NCBI RefSeq assembly: GCF_902825145.1
Contig: NZ_CADEAD010000001.1
Span: forward strand, 310,001-374,000
Reading direction: 5' to 3'
Length of the DNA: 64,000 nucleotides
Origin: Bartonella phoceensis
GTDB taxonomy: Bacteria; Pseudomonadota; Alphaproteobacteria; Rhizobiales; Rhizobiaceae
The first letter of the stretch is position 1, and each line of letters begins with the position of its first letter. The notes below the pieces were generated by a model, which was not told where the DNA came from, ran no database searches, and was given only the letters and a program-made list of their open reading frames with translations. The position numbers were made by a program, and so were the translations under genes. Below, piece by piece: positions 27,384 through 37,109 of the stretch.

Positions 27384-28898
27384 ATGGTTAAAAAAACTTT
27401 CTTTAAAACATTAGCCGCAGTGAGTTTTTCTGCTGCGTTGGAAAGTGCACTGTTTTTTAGTGGATGTGGATCAAGTTTATGGACAACAACGGCTCATGCA
27501 AATTCTGTCTTGACTTCATTAGTACAACAACAAGGGTTTGCAGATATTGTTTCTCAAGTAAAACCTGCAGTTGTTGCAGTGCAAGTGAAGAGTAATAAAA
27601 AGAGAGAAGAGGGATTTTTTAGCAATTTTTTTAATGGTCCAGGTATTGATCAGTTGCCAGATCAGCATCCTTTGAAAAGGTTTTTTAAAGAGTTTTATGA
27701 TTTAAATAAGCCTAAAAACAAATTTTCATCGCGTTCACAGAGACTTCGTCCTATAGCTTTTGGATCAGGTTTTTTTATCTCGTCTGATGGTTATATTGTG
27801 ACCAATAATCACGTGATTTCTGATGGCACAAGTTATTCTGTTATTCTTGATGATGGTACAGAATTAGATGCAAAGCTCATTGGGAAAGATCCGCGAACTG
27901 ATCTTGCAGTCTTGAAAGTAAATGACAAAAGAAAATTCCCTTATGTTGATTTTGGCGATGATTCAAAGCTTCGCGTTGGTGATTGGGTTGTTGCAATTGG
28001 AAATCCATTTGGCCTTGGTGGAACTGTGACAGCAGGTATTGTTTCGGCACGAGGACGTGATATTGGCACTGGTGTTTATGATGATTTTATTCAGATTGAT
28101 GCAGCTGTTAATAGAGGAAACTCTGGTGGTCCAACTTTTGATCTTGATGGGAAGGTTGTTGGAGTTAATACAGCAATTTTTTCTCCTTCCGGAGGAAATG
28201 TTGGAATCGCTTTTGCTATTCCGGCAGTGACAGCAAAACAGGTTGTGCAACAACTTATTGAAAAAGGTTCAGTTCAGCGTGGTTGGCTTGGAGTTATGAT
28301 TCAGCCTGTGACAAAGGAGATTTCTGATTCGATGGGTCTAAAAGAAGCCAAAGGTGCTTTGGTGACTGATCCACTGAAAGGGCCGGCAGCAAAGGCGGGT
28401 ATCAAGGCAGGTGATGTCATTATTTCAGTGAATGATGAAAAAATTAATGATTCTCGTGAACTGGCAAAGCGTATTGCAAATGTGAGACCGGGGGAAACTG
28501 TGACTTTGAGGATTTGGAGATCTGGTAAGGAGGATAATATCAAGGTTAAACTTGCTTCAATGCCTGAAGACGAAGGTAAGAATGAGAAGAGTTCAAAATA
28601 TTCAAATGAACATAGTGACTCAGATGAAACATTGGAAGATTATGGTTTGATTATTGCTCCTTCTGAGGATGGTGTAGGGTTGGTTGTAACTGATGTGGAT
28701 GCGGATTCAGACGCTGCGGATAAGGGAATACGCCCCGGTGATGTGATTGTGACAGTTAATAATAAATCTGCTAAAAAGATCTCTGATATTACCGATGCAA
28801 TCAAGAATGCTCAAAAGCTAGGGCGATCAGCCATACTTCTACAAGTGCGAACAAATGATCAAAATCGTTTTGTTGCTCTTCCAATTTTCAAAAAATAA
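27384..28898 (+). CDS. degP: DegP/HtrA-type periplasmic serine protease
   Basis: This 504-residue envelope protease/chaperone degrades or refolds damaged exported proteins. An N-terminal signal region contains hydrophobic residues and a cleavage-like TTAHANS near residue 40. The triad is H143 in VTNNHVISDG, D173 in RTDLAVLKV and S247 in NRGNSGGPTF. Two PDZ domains follow, one starting at GWLGVMIQPVT (about residue 305) and one from the GLIIAPSEDG region (about residue 415) to the end. The order protease, response regulator, kinase, glnE is conserved in Rhizobiales. Confidence 0.95.
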   Translation: MVKKTFFKTLAAVSFSAALESALFFSGCGSSLWTTTAHANSVLTSLVQQQGFADIVSQVKPAVVAVQVKSNKKREEGFFSNFFNGPGIDQLPDQHPLKRFFKEFYDLNKPKNKFSSRSQRLRPIAFGSGFFISSDGYIVTNNHVISDGTSYSVILDDGTELDAKLIGKDPRTDLAVLKVNDKRKFPYVDFGDDSKLRVGDWVVAIGNPFGLGGTVTAGIVSARGRDIGTGVYDDFIQIDAAVNRGNSGGPTFDLDGKVVGVNTAIFSPSGGNVGIAFAIPAVTAKQVVQQLIEKGSVQRGWLGVMIQPVTKEISDSMGLKEAKGALVTDPLKGPAAKAGIKAGDVIISVNDEKINDSRELAKRIANVRPGETVTLRIWRSGKEDNIKVKLASMPEDEGKNEKSSKYSNEHSDSDETLEDYGLIIAPSEDGVGLVVTDVDADSDAADKGIRPGDVIVTVNNKSAKKISDITDAIKNAQKLGRSAILLQVRTNDQNRFVALPIFKK

Positions 28899-28979
28899 CC
28901 CTTTGTTTGTAGTAGGGCGGAAATCTTATAGATTTTTGTCCTACAGCGCAATTTGATAAGAATAACGGAGATACGTTTT

Positions 28980-29666
28980 ATGAAGATACTCGTTATCGAA
29001 GATGATTGTGAGACGGGGCGTTATCTCGAAAAAGCTTTTTTGGAGGCAGGACATTCAGTTGATGTTGCCTATGATGGCGATACCGGATATGCTTTAGCTG
29101 AAACAGAAAATTATGATGTTATGGTTGTTGACCGGATGCTTTTACATCGTGATGGGCTTTCTATTATTTCTGAATTGCGTGCTAAAGGCAATGAAACACC
29201 CGTTCTCATTCTTTCAGCTTTAGGGCAAGTAAATGATCGTGTGACGGGTTTGCGTGCGGGGGGCGATGATTATTTAACAAAGCCTTATGCTTTTTCTGAA
29301 CTTCTTGCGCGTGTTGAAGTGTTACAGCGGCGTAAAAATCCTAAAGAAGCAGAAACGGTTTATTGTGTAGGAAATCTTGAGCTTGATCGTTTAGCACATA
29401 CAGTGAAACGAGGTGAGAGAAATATCGTATTGCAACCGCGAGAATTTCGTTTACTTGAATATTTGATGCGATATGCTGGACAGGTTGTGACACGCACTAT
29501 GCTTTTAGAAAATGTTTGGGGTTATCATTTTGATCCGCAAACAAATGTCATTGATGTTCATATATCCCGTTTGAGAGCAAAAATTGAAAAAGACTTTGAT
29601 GTCCCTCTTCTGCATACAGTGCGTGGGGCTGGATATATGTTGAAAGCACCAGATAACAAAAAATGA
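28980..29666 (+). CDS. OmpR-family response regulator
   Basis: This regulator of 228 residues has a receiver domain with EDD at residues 7-9, phospho-acceptor D51 in MVVDRMLL, and the lysine in DDYLTKPYAFSE. It ends with a winged helix containing VIDVHISRLRAKI and HTVRGAGYML. ATG 28980 has a GGAGA site about 9 bases upstream and gives the usual MKILVIEDD start. It follows degP by 81 bases and overlaps the kinase gene by four bases. A role in envelope stress is suggested only by its protease neighbour. Confidence 0.92.
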   Translation: MKILVIEDDCETGRYLEKAFLEAGHSVDVAYDGDTGYALAETENYDVMVVDRMLLHRDGLSIISELRAKGNETPVLILSALGQVNDRVTGLRAGGDDYLTKPYAFSELLARVEVLQRRKNPKEAETVYCVGNLELDRLAHTVKRGERNIVLQPREFRLLEYLMRYAGQVVTRTMLLENVWGYHFDPQTNVIDVHISRLRAKIEKDFDVPLLHTVRGAGYMLKAPDNKK

Positions 29667-31045
29667 ATCGTCTGATCAATATAATGCGCACAACTGCGGT
29701 AAGGCTTTCAGCACTTTATATTTTATTGTTTGGGTTAGTTGCAATAGGGCTTTCCATTTATATGACAGCTTTTTCTGCTTCGTTGTTAATGGAGCAAACG
29801 GAGCAGGCTTTACATGAAGAATTAAGATATATTGAAAATGCTTATAATTATGGTGGGCTCTCTTTATTAATACGCACTATTGATTATCGTTCACGGCAAC
29901 CAGGAGCTTTTCTTTATCTTGTTACTGATCCTATGGGGCGCATTTTAGCAGGCAACGTTGCGCGTATTGAATTAGGTCTTTTGAAGCATAATGGTTTTAT
30001 TGCAAATTCTTTTTTGTATTCACGTTTTGGAGAACATGGCAAAACAAGTGAACACCGTGCTTTGGCAATTGTTGTTGCTTTGCCCAATGCTATGAAGATT
30101 CTTATAGGGCGAGATTTGGATGAACCAGAACGTTTTGCAGCAGTTATTCGTAAAGCTGTCATGATTGCTCTTGCGGCAATGGTTGGAGGGGCTTTACTCA
30201 TATGGTTTTTTGTTGGTAGACGCGCATTACAAAGGATTGATCATGTCACAGCTGCATCACAGCGCTTAATGGATGGTGATTTCAGTGGGCGTTTGCCTAT
30301 TTCTGGAGTAGGTGATGAGTTTGATCGATTGTCTGCTAATCTTAATGTTATGTTAGATCGTATTGAAGAATTAAATGTTGGTTTGCGTCAAGTATCAGAC
30401 AATATTGCTCATGATCTGAAAACACCGCTAACACGCCTTAGAAATCGTGCTGAAGAAGCGCTTTCTGTGCAAAAGACAAAGCTTGAATATCGCCAGGTAC
30501 TTGATGCTGTCATTGCTGAATCAGATCAACTTATTCGTACCTTTAATGCGATTTTAATGATTTCACGTATTGAAGCTAGCAGTGCAATTGAGCATCTTGA
30601 GGTTATGAATATGAAATTGATCCTTGAAGATGCCGTTGAAATTTATGAACCTTTTGCTGAAGAATCAGGTATTTTACTTCAGTTAGGAGATACATTTGAT
30701 AAAGAGCTTAAGTTAAATCGTGAGCTTATTGCGCAGTCAATTTTTAATCTGATTGATAACGCGATTAAATATGCATCTGAAGATGGAAGGAAGACACAGG
30801 TTTGCTTATCGATGGAATATCGTGATGGACATGTGTTAGTTGTTATCAGCGATAATGGTCCAGGAATTGCAGCCGGTAAACGTGAAAAAGTAACAGAACG
30901 CTTTGTTCGCCTTGAAGAAAGTCGTACACAGCCCGGTTTTGGTATTGGTTTAAGTATAGCAAAAGCTGTTATGAAACTTCACGGAGGTGAGTTATTACTT
31001 GAAGATGCAAATCCAGGGCTTAGGGCTGTTTTATTATTTCCCTAA
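29663..31045 (+). CDS. sensor histidine kinase partner of the preceding regulator
   Basis: This inner-membrane kinase of 460 residues has membrane segments at about residues 15-37 and 165-187 around a periplasmic domain, then a HAMP domain (RRALQRIDHVTAASQRLMDG). Phospho-acceptor H250 lies in NIAHDLKTPLTRLRN. The ATPase domain carries NLIDNAIKYA, ISDNGPGI and GFGIGLSIAKAV. The start overlaps the regulator stop (ATGA), so the pair is translationally coupled. I cannot name its signal. Confidence 0.92.
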   Translation: MNRLINIMRTTAVRLSALYILLFGLVAIGLSIYMTAFSASLLMEQTEQALHEELRYIENAYNYGGLSLLIRTIDYRSRQPGAFLYLVTDPMGRILAGNVARIELGLLKHNGFIANSFLYSRFGEHGKTSEHRALAIVVALPNAMKILIGRDLDEPERFAAVIRKAVMIALAAMVGGALLIWFFVGRRALQRIDHVTAASQRLMDGDFSGRLPISGVGDEFDRLSANLNVMLDRIEELNVGLRQVSDNIAHDLKTPLTRLRNRAEEALSVQKTKLEYRQVLDAVIAESDQLIRTFNAILMISRIEASSAIEHLEVMNMKLILEDAVEIYEPFAEESGILLQLGDTFDKELKLNRELIAQSIFNLIDNAIKYASEDGRKTQVCLSMEYRDGHVLVVISDNGPGIAAGKREKVTERFVRLEESRTQPGFGIGLSIAKAVMKLHGGELLLEDANPGLRAVLLFP

Positions 31046-31143
31046 AAGATGTTTTTGCTGCATTACTTGAAGAGCTATAATTATTTTTCCTTAGAATATA
31101 ATGCAATAGAAAAAAGATGAAATACTTTTCTAGGGGAGTATAG

Positions 31144-34068
31144 ATGAAAAATGCTTTTTTAAAAACAGAGCTTCTCTCTTTATGTCCACTTGATGAGAGT
31201 GGTTTTCAATGGCTAAGAAACCTTGAAGAACAAGCGAAGCAAGAAAATTTAGAGTCGCTCGTTTCCATCATTTTAGAGAAGGGAAAGCAAATTGAATTTA
31301 TAAGTGCGGTCATGACTTTATCTCCTTTTTTGCGTGAAGTTTTAATTGCTAATCCATCTTATCTTAGTCCATTATTGCATATTGGTATAGAAACAAGATT
31401 GAGCGAAATTATAGATGATATTTCTCTCATTGATAAAAGTGAATCCATACATGAAACTTTATTGATGGCTGCTTTAAGATGTAAAAAAAGAGAAGCACAT
31501 GTTCTCATTGCTTTAGCTGATTTGAGTGGCGTCTTTACTTACGAAATTTCATGCACTTGGTTAACACGTTTGGGGGAAGCTGCATTAGGTGTAGCGCTGC
31601 GTTTTCTTTTAAGAGAAGCGCACGATCATGGTAAGATAAGTTTGTTGAGCCGTGATGATCCAGAAAAAGACTGTGGTTTAATCATTTTAGGAATGGGAAA
31701 ATTGGGGGCAGGAGAACTGAATTATTCTTCTGATATTGATCTTATTGTTTTCATTGATGAAATGTCACCTCATATTGGTGATCTTTCTGAGAGTGTTGAT
31801 GTATTTTCTAAAATGGTACGCCGATTGATCCGTATCATTCAAGAGCGTACCGTGGATGGATATGTTTTCCGTCTCGATTTTCGCCTTCGACCGGATCCAA
31901 ATTCAACCCCTTTGGCCTTACCAGTAAGGACTGCGTTGCGTTATTATGAAGGACGTGGACAAAATTGGGAGCGGGCAGCTATGATTAAAGCACGTCCAGT
32001 TGCTGGTGATAAGAAGGCTGGCTTTAACTTTCTTAAAGAGCTTTTTCCTTATGTATGGCGGAAATATTTAGATTATGCTGCTATTGCTGATATCCATTCG
32101 ATCAAACGTCAAATTCATGCATATAAAAATTATGGTCAAATTGCTGCTTATGGCCATAATGTAAAATTAGGGCGTGGGGGTATTCGTGAGATTGAGTTTT
32201 TTGTCCAGACACAACAACTCATTGCTGGTGGGCGTTTTCCTCAATTACGTGGTCGCCAGACAGTTGCAATGTTAACAGAACTTCACAAGCTTGGTTGGAT
32301 TAGTGAGAGAACGAGAGATAGCTTGATAAAAAGTTATGTTTTTTTGCGAAATGTGGAACACCGTATCCAAATGCTTGCAGATGAACAAACGCATATTCTT
32401 CCAAACGATGTTTCTCAATTCACAAGTGTTGCATATTTGATGGGCTATCAAGAGAAGAGCAGTTTTATCCGTGATTTATTAAAAACGCTTCAGGTTGTTG
32501 AAAAGCATTATGCAGCGTTATTTGAGAACGAGCAAGAACTTGGTTTAGAAATTGGCAATTTAGTTTTTACAGGAGAAGAGGATGATCCAGAGACATTGAT
32601 AACATTAAGTCGTCTAGGTTTTGAAAGAGTGAGTGATATTTGTCGTATTATGCGTACACTCCACTGTGGGCGCTATAAAGCTACGCAATCTGCCGAAGCG
32701 CGTGAGAGATTAACGGAATTGACTCCAGCACTTTTAAAAGCTTTTGGCGCGACAAAACGGGCTGATGAAGTGATGTTGTGTTTTGATAGTTTTTTACAAG
32801 GTTTACCTTCTGGAATTCAACTTTTTAGTCTTTTACAGTCCAATCCCTCTCTTTTGGATATGTTGGTGCTTATCATGGGAGCTGCTCCACGTCTTGCAGA
32901 AATTATTACACGCAAACCACATGTTTTTGATGGGATGTTAGATCCGACTATTTTTTCAGAATTGCCTACAAAGGCTTACTTAGAAAAACGGCTTGAATGT
33001 TTTCTTGAGGGTGTTTCTTCTTATGAAGAAATTCTTGATAATTTAAGGATTTTTGCTGATGAGCAACGTTTTTTGATTGGTATTCGGATTTTGAACGGAG
33101 CAATTACAGGAGAAAGAGCAGGCTTTGCATTTACTGCACTTGCCGATCTTATGATTGCAAAAACGTTTGCTGTAGTTAAAAAGGAATTTTCTCGTCTTCA
33201 TGGCAGTATTAAAGGAGGACATGTTGGCATACTGGGTATGGGGAAATTGGGAAGTCGCGAATTAACTGCTGGTTCGGATGTTGACCTTATTTTGCTTTAT
33301 GAACATGATGAGGATGCTGAAATATCTGATGGAGAAAAACCTCTCTATATTCCTCAATATTATACCCGTTTGACACAGCGTTTGGTTACAGCTTTATCTA
33401 CTCTTACAAGCCAAGGTGTTCTTTATGCCGTTGATCTAAGATTACGGCCATTAGGCAATAAGGGGCCTGTTGCTGTTTCTTTTCAATTTTTTAAGAACTA
33501 TTATCGCGGGCAAGCGTGGATATGGGAACATCTTGCTTTAACACGAGCACGAGGCATCGCTGGGGATTCTGATTTTTTGCAAAAGTTAGAAAATGAAGTT
33601 TGTACAATTATTGCTTTTCCTCGTGATAAGAAGAGTGTTGCAAAAGCAGTATGTGAAATGCGTACTTTGATTGAAAAAGAAAAACCGCCAAAAAGCCGAT
33701 GGGATTTAAAAACGATGCTTGGTGGTATTATGGATCTAGAATTTATTGCCCAATTTGCTGTTATTACGCATGTGATTGATTTTCGGATTGGAGCAACTAC
33801 AGAGAATATTTTAGCGCATTTACCGAATAGTTTTCTTAATCAGTCATTTATTTTTGATTTACATCATGCCTATGGTCTCTATACGAATTTGAGCCAAATT
33901 ATGCGGCTTTGCTTAAATGATTTTCTCGATCCTAGTGATATGCCACCTGGATTAAGTGATCTTTTATTAAGCAGTGTTGGAGAGCCTGATTTGCTTCGTA
34001 TTGAAAAATTGATTGAGGAAACTAGGCAATCAGTATGTTCAATTTTAACACATATAATGAAACATTAA
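31144..34068 (+). CDS. glnE: bifunctional glutamine synthetase adenylyltransferase/deadenylase
   Basis: GlnE adds AMP to or removes it from glutamine synthetase according to nitrogen status. The 974-residue protein has the two expected nucleotidyltransferase halves. The first is marked by LGMGKLGAGELNYSSDIDLI near residue 181 and the second by LGMGKLGSRELTAGSDVDLI near residue 696. The first half should be the deadenylase and the second the adenylyltransferase, by analogy with the family. Each is followed by helical regulatory segments such as KLGRGGIREIEFFVQTQQLI. The gene is intact and begins 98 bases after the kinase gene. Confidence 0.96.
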   Translation: MKNAFLKTELLSLCPLDESGFQWLRNLEEQAKQENLESLVSIILEKGKQIEFISAVMTLSPFLREVLIANPSYLSPLLHIGIETRLSEIIDDISLIDKSESIHETLLMAALRCKKREAHVLIALADLSGVFTYEISCTWLTRLGEAALGVALRFLLREAHDHGKISLLSRDDPEKDCGLIILGMGKLGAGELNYSSDIDLIVFIDEMSPHIGDLSESVDVFSKMVRRLIRIIQERTVDGYVFRLDFRLRPDPNSTPLALPVRTALRYYEGRGQNWERAAMIKARPVAGDKKAGFNFLKELFPYVWRKYLDYAAIADIHSIKRQIHAYKNYGQIAAYGHNVKLGRGGIREIEFFVQTQQLIAGGRFPQLRGRQTVAMLTELHKLGWISERTRDSLIKSYVFLRNVEHRIQMLADEQTHILPNDVSQFTSVAYLMGYQEKSSFIRDLLKTLQVVEKHYAALFENEQELGLEIGNLVFTGEEDDPETLITLSRLGFERVSDICRIMRTLHCGRYKATQSAEARERLTELTPALLKAFGATKRADEVMLCFDSFLQGLPSGIQLFSLLQSNPSLLDMLVLIMGAAPRLAEIITRKPHVFDGMLDPTIFSELPTKAYLEKRLECFLEGVSSYEEILDNLRIFADEQRFLIGIRILNGAITGERAGFAFTALADLMIAKTFAVVKKEFSRLHGSIKGGHVGILGMGKLGSRELTAGSDVDLILLYEHDEDAEISDGEKPLYIPQYYTRLTQRLVTALSTLTSQGVLYAVDLRLRPLGNKGPVAVSFQFFKNYYRGQAWIWEHLALTRARGIAGDSDFLQKLENEVCTIIAFPRDKKSVAKAVCEMRTLIEKEKPPKSRWDLKTMLGGIMDLEFIAQFAVITHVIDFRIGATTENILAHLPNSFLNQSFIFDLHHAYGLYTNLSQIMRLCLNDFLDPSDMPPGLSDLLLSSVGEPDLLRIEKLIEETRQSVCSILTHIMKH

Positions 34069-34659
34069 GGGTATTTCATGATTTTCTCATATTATCTTTT
34101 TATGTTTTATTTAATTGTGTATTTCAGAGAACTAGATGGTGAACGTTGTGCTCGGTTGGGTTTTTCATGTGGATTCAAAGAATTACTATTCTCAAAGAGC
34201 TCATTCTAAATTTTATTGTTTGATTCAGACAGATAAAATGCGCTTTTTTACCTTTTGGTAGCATGATACTTGTTCGCTGGCTTTTCCTAGTTAATGCATA
34301 TAATGGTACGATATCGCTTATCTATAAAGTATATTAAATTTAGAACATTCATGAACTGAGAGATTCTACAAAGTTTTTTCAGAAAAAAATGGGCAAGGAT
34401 AGCTTACTGCATAAATTTATAAAGCACATTACGAAATTGCAATCCTATATCGCTTCTTTCTATAGCTATAGCGGAAGTATACTGAGAAGAAAGTCTCTCT
34501 TAATTAAACTATTATAACATATTTCTTCCAGGCTTTTTTGGATTTTTAAATAGAGATTTTATTTTTTGGGTTATTGTATCATTTTTGCTACAGATTTTTT
34601 AAAAAAAATATGAAACTATTTAAATGTTATGTGTCACATTAGCTTTTAGGGGAGCAATT
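34069..34659. other. intergenic region upstream of the outer-membrane protein gene
   Basis: About 590 AT-rich bases contain no supported gene. The promoter and any iron- or haem-responsive operator of the outer-membrane protein gene should lie in the last 150 bases, but I do not recognise a specific operator. Confidence 0.4.
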
Positions 34660-35484
34660 ATGACTACAAAATACTTAATCACAACGTCTATTTTTTCTTT
34701 AGCTTTAGTTTCTGCAGTACGAGCAGCAGATGTTAATATACCAGAACATCCGGTGCCTATTGTTGCAGCCCCTGCTTTTTCTTGGACAGGCTTTTATCTT
34801 GGAGGCCAAATTGGTGGTTTTTCCGGTAAAACAAGTGCAAATTATTTAGCAGATAAGGCTACAGGGAAATGGGATCCAGTTAAAAAGGAATATTTACCTA
34901 AGTTGTCTGGTTTTGTCGGTGGTATTTATACAGGTTCGAATATTGATATCGACAATGGTTTTATTATAGGTATTGATACGGATATAATATGGTCTGGCCA
35001 AAAGGATACAAGGGATATTGATTCGCCAAAAAAAGGTCAAACTGGAAAACCAAGAGTTTCAGAAGAAACAACTCTAACAAATCCTCATGATGATCATGCA
35101 GCAGCTTCTACTAAAACTGTACAGCATACTTTAAAACAAAAGTGGTCTGGTGCTACGCGAGTACGAGTTGGTTTCTCTGCTGATCGTTTTATGCCTTATG
35201 TTGCTGGAGGTGTTGCTTATACGCAGCTTCGTAGTATTTTTTCTACCAAGGCATCTGATGTCCCAAAGGGAGAAGTTGATTTTTCTGACTGGTTGCATGA
35301 TGAAAAAAAGACGATGATTGGTTATACCTTTGGAGGTGGTTTTGATTTTGCAATGACTGATAGTGTTATAGTGCGTGCGGAATATCGTTACTCAGATTTT
35401 GGTAAGAAAAAGTTCATACATGACAAAATTGAAATGAGCTATAAAACGAATGATTTTCGCGTTGGTGTAGCGTACAAATTTTGA
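34660..35484 (+). CDS. Hbp/Omp25-31-type outer-membrane beta-barrel protein
   Basis: This 274-residue outer-membrane protein has a signal peptide cleaved near VRAADV. A short periplasmic linker rich in P, V and A is followed by a beta-barrel that begins FSWTGFYLGGQIGG and ends with the outer-membrane signature DFRVGVAYKF. These features match the Omp25/31 family, which in Bartonella includes the haem-binding proteins HbpA-E. The loop at about residues 120-160, rich in K, D, T and H (NPHDDHAAASTKT), could be surface-exposed. ATG 34660 is preceded by GGGGAGCAATT; an upstream start at 34624 would add 12 residues before the signal peptide. Confidence 0.85.
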   Translation: MTTKYLITTSIFSLALVSAVRAADVNIPEHPVPIVAAPAFSWTGFYLGGQIGGFSGKTSANYLADKATGKWDPVKKEYLPKLSGFVGGIYTGSNIDIDNGFIIGIDTDIIWSGQKDTRDIDSPKKGQTGKPRVSEETTLTNPHDDHAAASTKTVQHTLKQKWSGATRVRVGFSADRFMPYVAGGVAYTQLRSIFSTKASDVPKGEVDFSDWLHDEKKTMIGYTFGGGFDFAMTDSVIVRAEYRYSDFGKKKFIHDKIEMSYKTNDFRVGVAYKF

Positions 35485-35508
35485 AGTATTGCAAAATTAA
35501 ATGATTTT

Positions 35509-35540
35509 AAAGTCCCATTTTTGAATGGGGCTTTTATTTT
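35509..35540 (+). terminator. intrinsic terminator of the outer-membrane protein gene
   Basis: AAAGTCCCATT pairs with AATGGGGCTTT (one G-T pair) around a short loop, followed by a T-rich run. It lies 25 bases after the stop codon in the right orientation. Confidence 0.85.
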
Positions 35541-36515
35541 TCATAGATGTGCTGAAAAATATTTTTTTAAGGAGATAGATATCATCTTATGTAGAATATC
35601 TTGAACAGCGGTTCTTCCTATTTTTATGTTATAAAATACTTTACTTGAGGTACAAACAAGAACACAAATACAGAAAATTTTAAGATAATAAGCGTATATT
35701 CAAGATATCGCTCAACCGATAGCATAAATAAATATAATTTGCAAAGATAAATGAACAAAAAAGGTCTACATCGTACATTTTAAAACGTCATTGAAGAACT
35801 GATTTGAGTATTTTGTGATTTGTAATAGACATAATATAGGATGATATTGTTGAAATATATAATATAAGTATTTTTATGAAAGTGCTTGATAAGCAAACAG
35901 TAGAGAGAAATTCGAAGCAATAACCGAAACGGAGAAAGCGTAATGATCTCTTACGCTCTTAAAATAAAAGCTATAGTTCTTCATATTAGGTGCGAGAGCA
36001 GCAAATGCAAATGATATTTTCTTACTTCAATTTTTATGAAAAATAAAAAAATCAATTACTTGCGTATCGTAAGAGAGGGAGATGTATAAATAAAACCTGT
36101 TTTGCAACAAGTTGAATACGGTTTATAGAACATTTTAATGCAAAATTCATCACACCATTTTGGAATGAGAAAATATAATTATAATTACTGGTTGATTATT
36201 CCATAAGTGTAAGATATTGTAGTACACAATAAATTGTGTGCTTGTATTCTCGGAGATTTTTTTATATCCTCTATATCGTGCAGGTTAATCTTTTCCTATC
36301 AGAAGATAAACATTTTTTTGAGATTTAGGTAAAAGTATCTGCTGAGTTTATTTTAATATACTAAAATTATAGGTTTTAAGATGGTCATACATTTGATTTT
36401 TTATAATCTATTAAGATTCAAATATAAAAATATTAGGTCTTTTTATTGTTTTCTACATTACCCTATTCCATAAAGTAGGTAAAGAATAATTTTATCGTAC
36501 CTTATAAAGAGGGCA
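35541..36515. other. gene-free interval of about 1 kb
   Basis: No protein frame or RNA gene is convincing. A perfect small hairpin, AGCGTAA at 35937-35943 paired with TTACGCT at 35951-35957, lacks a following T-tract on the plus strand and has only a weak one on the minus strand. Its role is unclear. Confidence 0.4.
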
Positions 36516-36575
36516 GTGAGAAAAATTTCTTTCATTTATGGTGTTCAAATCTTGAGAAAAAATAAAAAAGGAAAA

Positions 36576-37109
36576 ATGCTGAATATTCCCCAGCAGAGAA
36601 TATTTTGTCTGAAAAATGTCTCAATAGGAGGGCTTTTGGTGGCAAAGTCCCAAGAAGGGATCTGTAATATAGCGTTAGGAGATACGACAGAACAATTATT
36701 ACAGGAATTTACAGGTCGTTTTGCTGATGTAAAACAAGTGGATGATGATCACATCTTTAAAAGAGAAATTGCATATATTGTAGCAATGATAGAAACGCCT
36801 AAGTTGGTAAAGAAACATGATTTCTCCTTGGATATAAGTAGTACGGTCTTTCAACAGAAAGTATGGAGGGTATTATGTGAAGTGCCATGTGGTGAAACAA
36901 TTTCATATCAAGCATTAGCACAACGTATTGGTATGCCAAAAGCTTTTCGAGCTGTTGCTCATGCATGTGCGCGTAACGAATTGGCACTAATCATTCCTTG
37001 TCATCGCGTGGTACAAAAGAACGGTTTTATCTCTGGATATCGTTGGGGTATTTGGCGGAAAAAGATTTTGTTACAACGGGAAAAAATGGGGAAATTTAAC
37101 TTTGCTTAA
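36576..37109 (+). CDS. ogt: methylated-DNA--protein-cysteine methyltransferase (Ada C-terminal/Ogt type)
   Basis: This suicide repair enzyme transfers the alkyl group from O6-alkylguanine to its own cysteine. From ATG 36576 it has 177 residues. The first 75 form an RNase H-like fold (GGLLVAKSQEGICNIALGD), followed by the winged-helix catalytic part VFQQKVWRVLCEVPCGETIS with the active cysteine C142 in IIPCHRVVQ. The start at 36576 has AAAAGG upstream; a GTG at 36516 would add 20 basic residues. It resembles the C-terminal half of Ada, but the metal-binding regulatory domain is absent. The 3' end overlaps the opposing kinase gene by 14 bases. Confidence 0.88.
   Translation: MLNIPQQRIFCLKNVSIGGLLVAKSQEGICNIALGDTTEQLLQEFTGRFADVKQVDDDHIFKREIAYIVAMIETPKLVKKHDFSLDISSTVFQQKVWRVLCEVPCGETISYQALAQRIGMPKAFRAVAHACARNELALIIPCHRVVQKNGFISGYRWGIWRKKILLQREKMGKFNFA

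Noticed and set aside
35937..35957. Seven-base hairpin as a terminator or small RNA
   Set aside because: There is no proper T-tract on either strand and no promoter-like sequence at a sensible distance.
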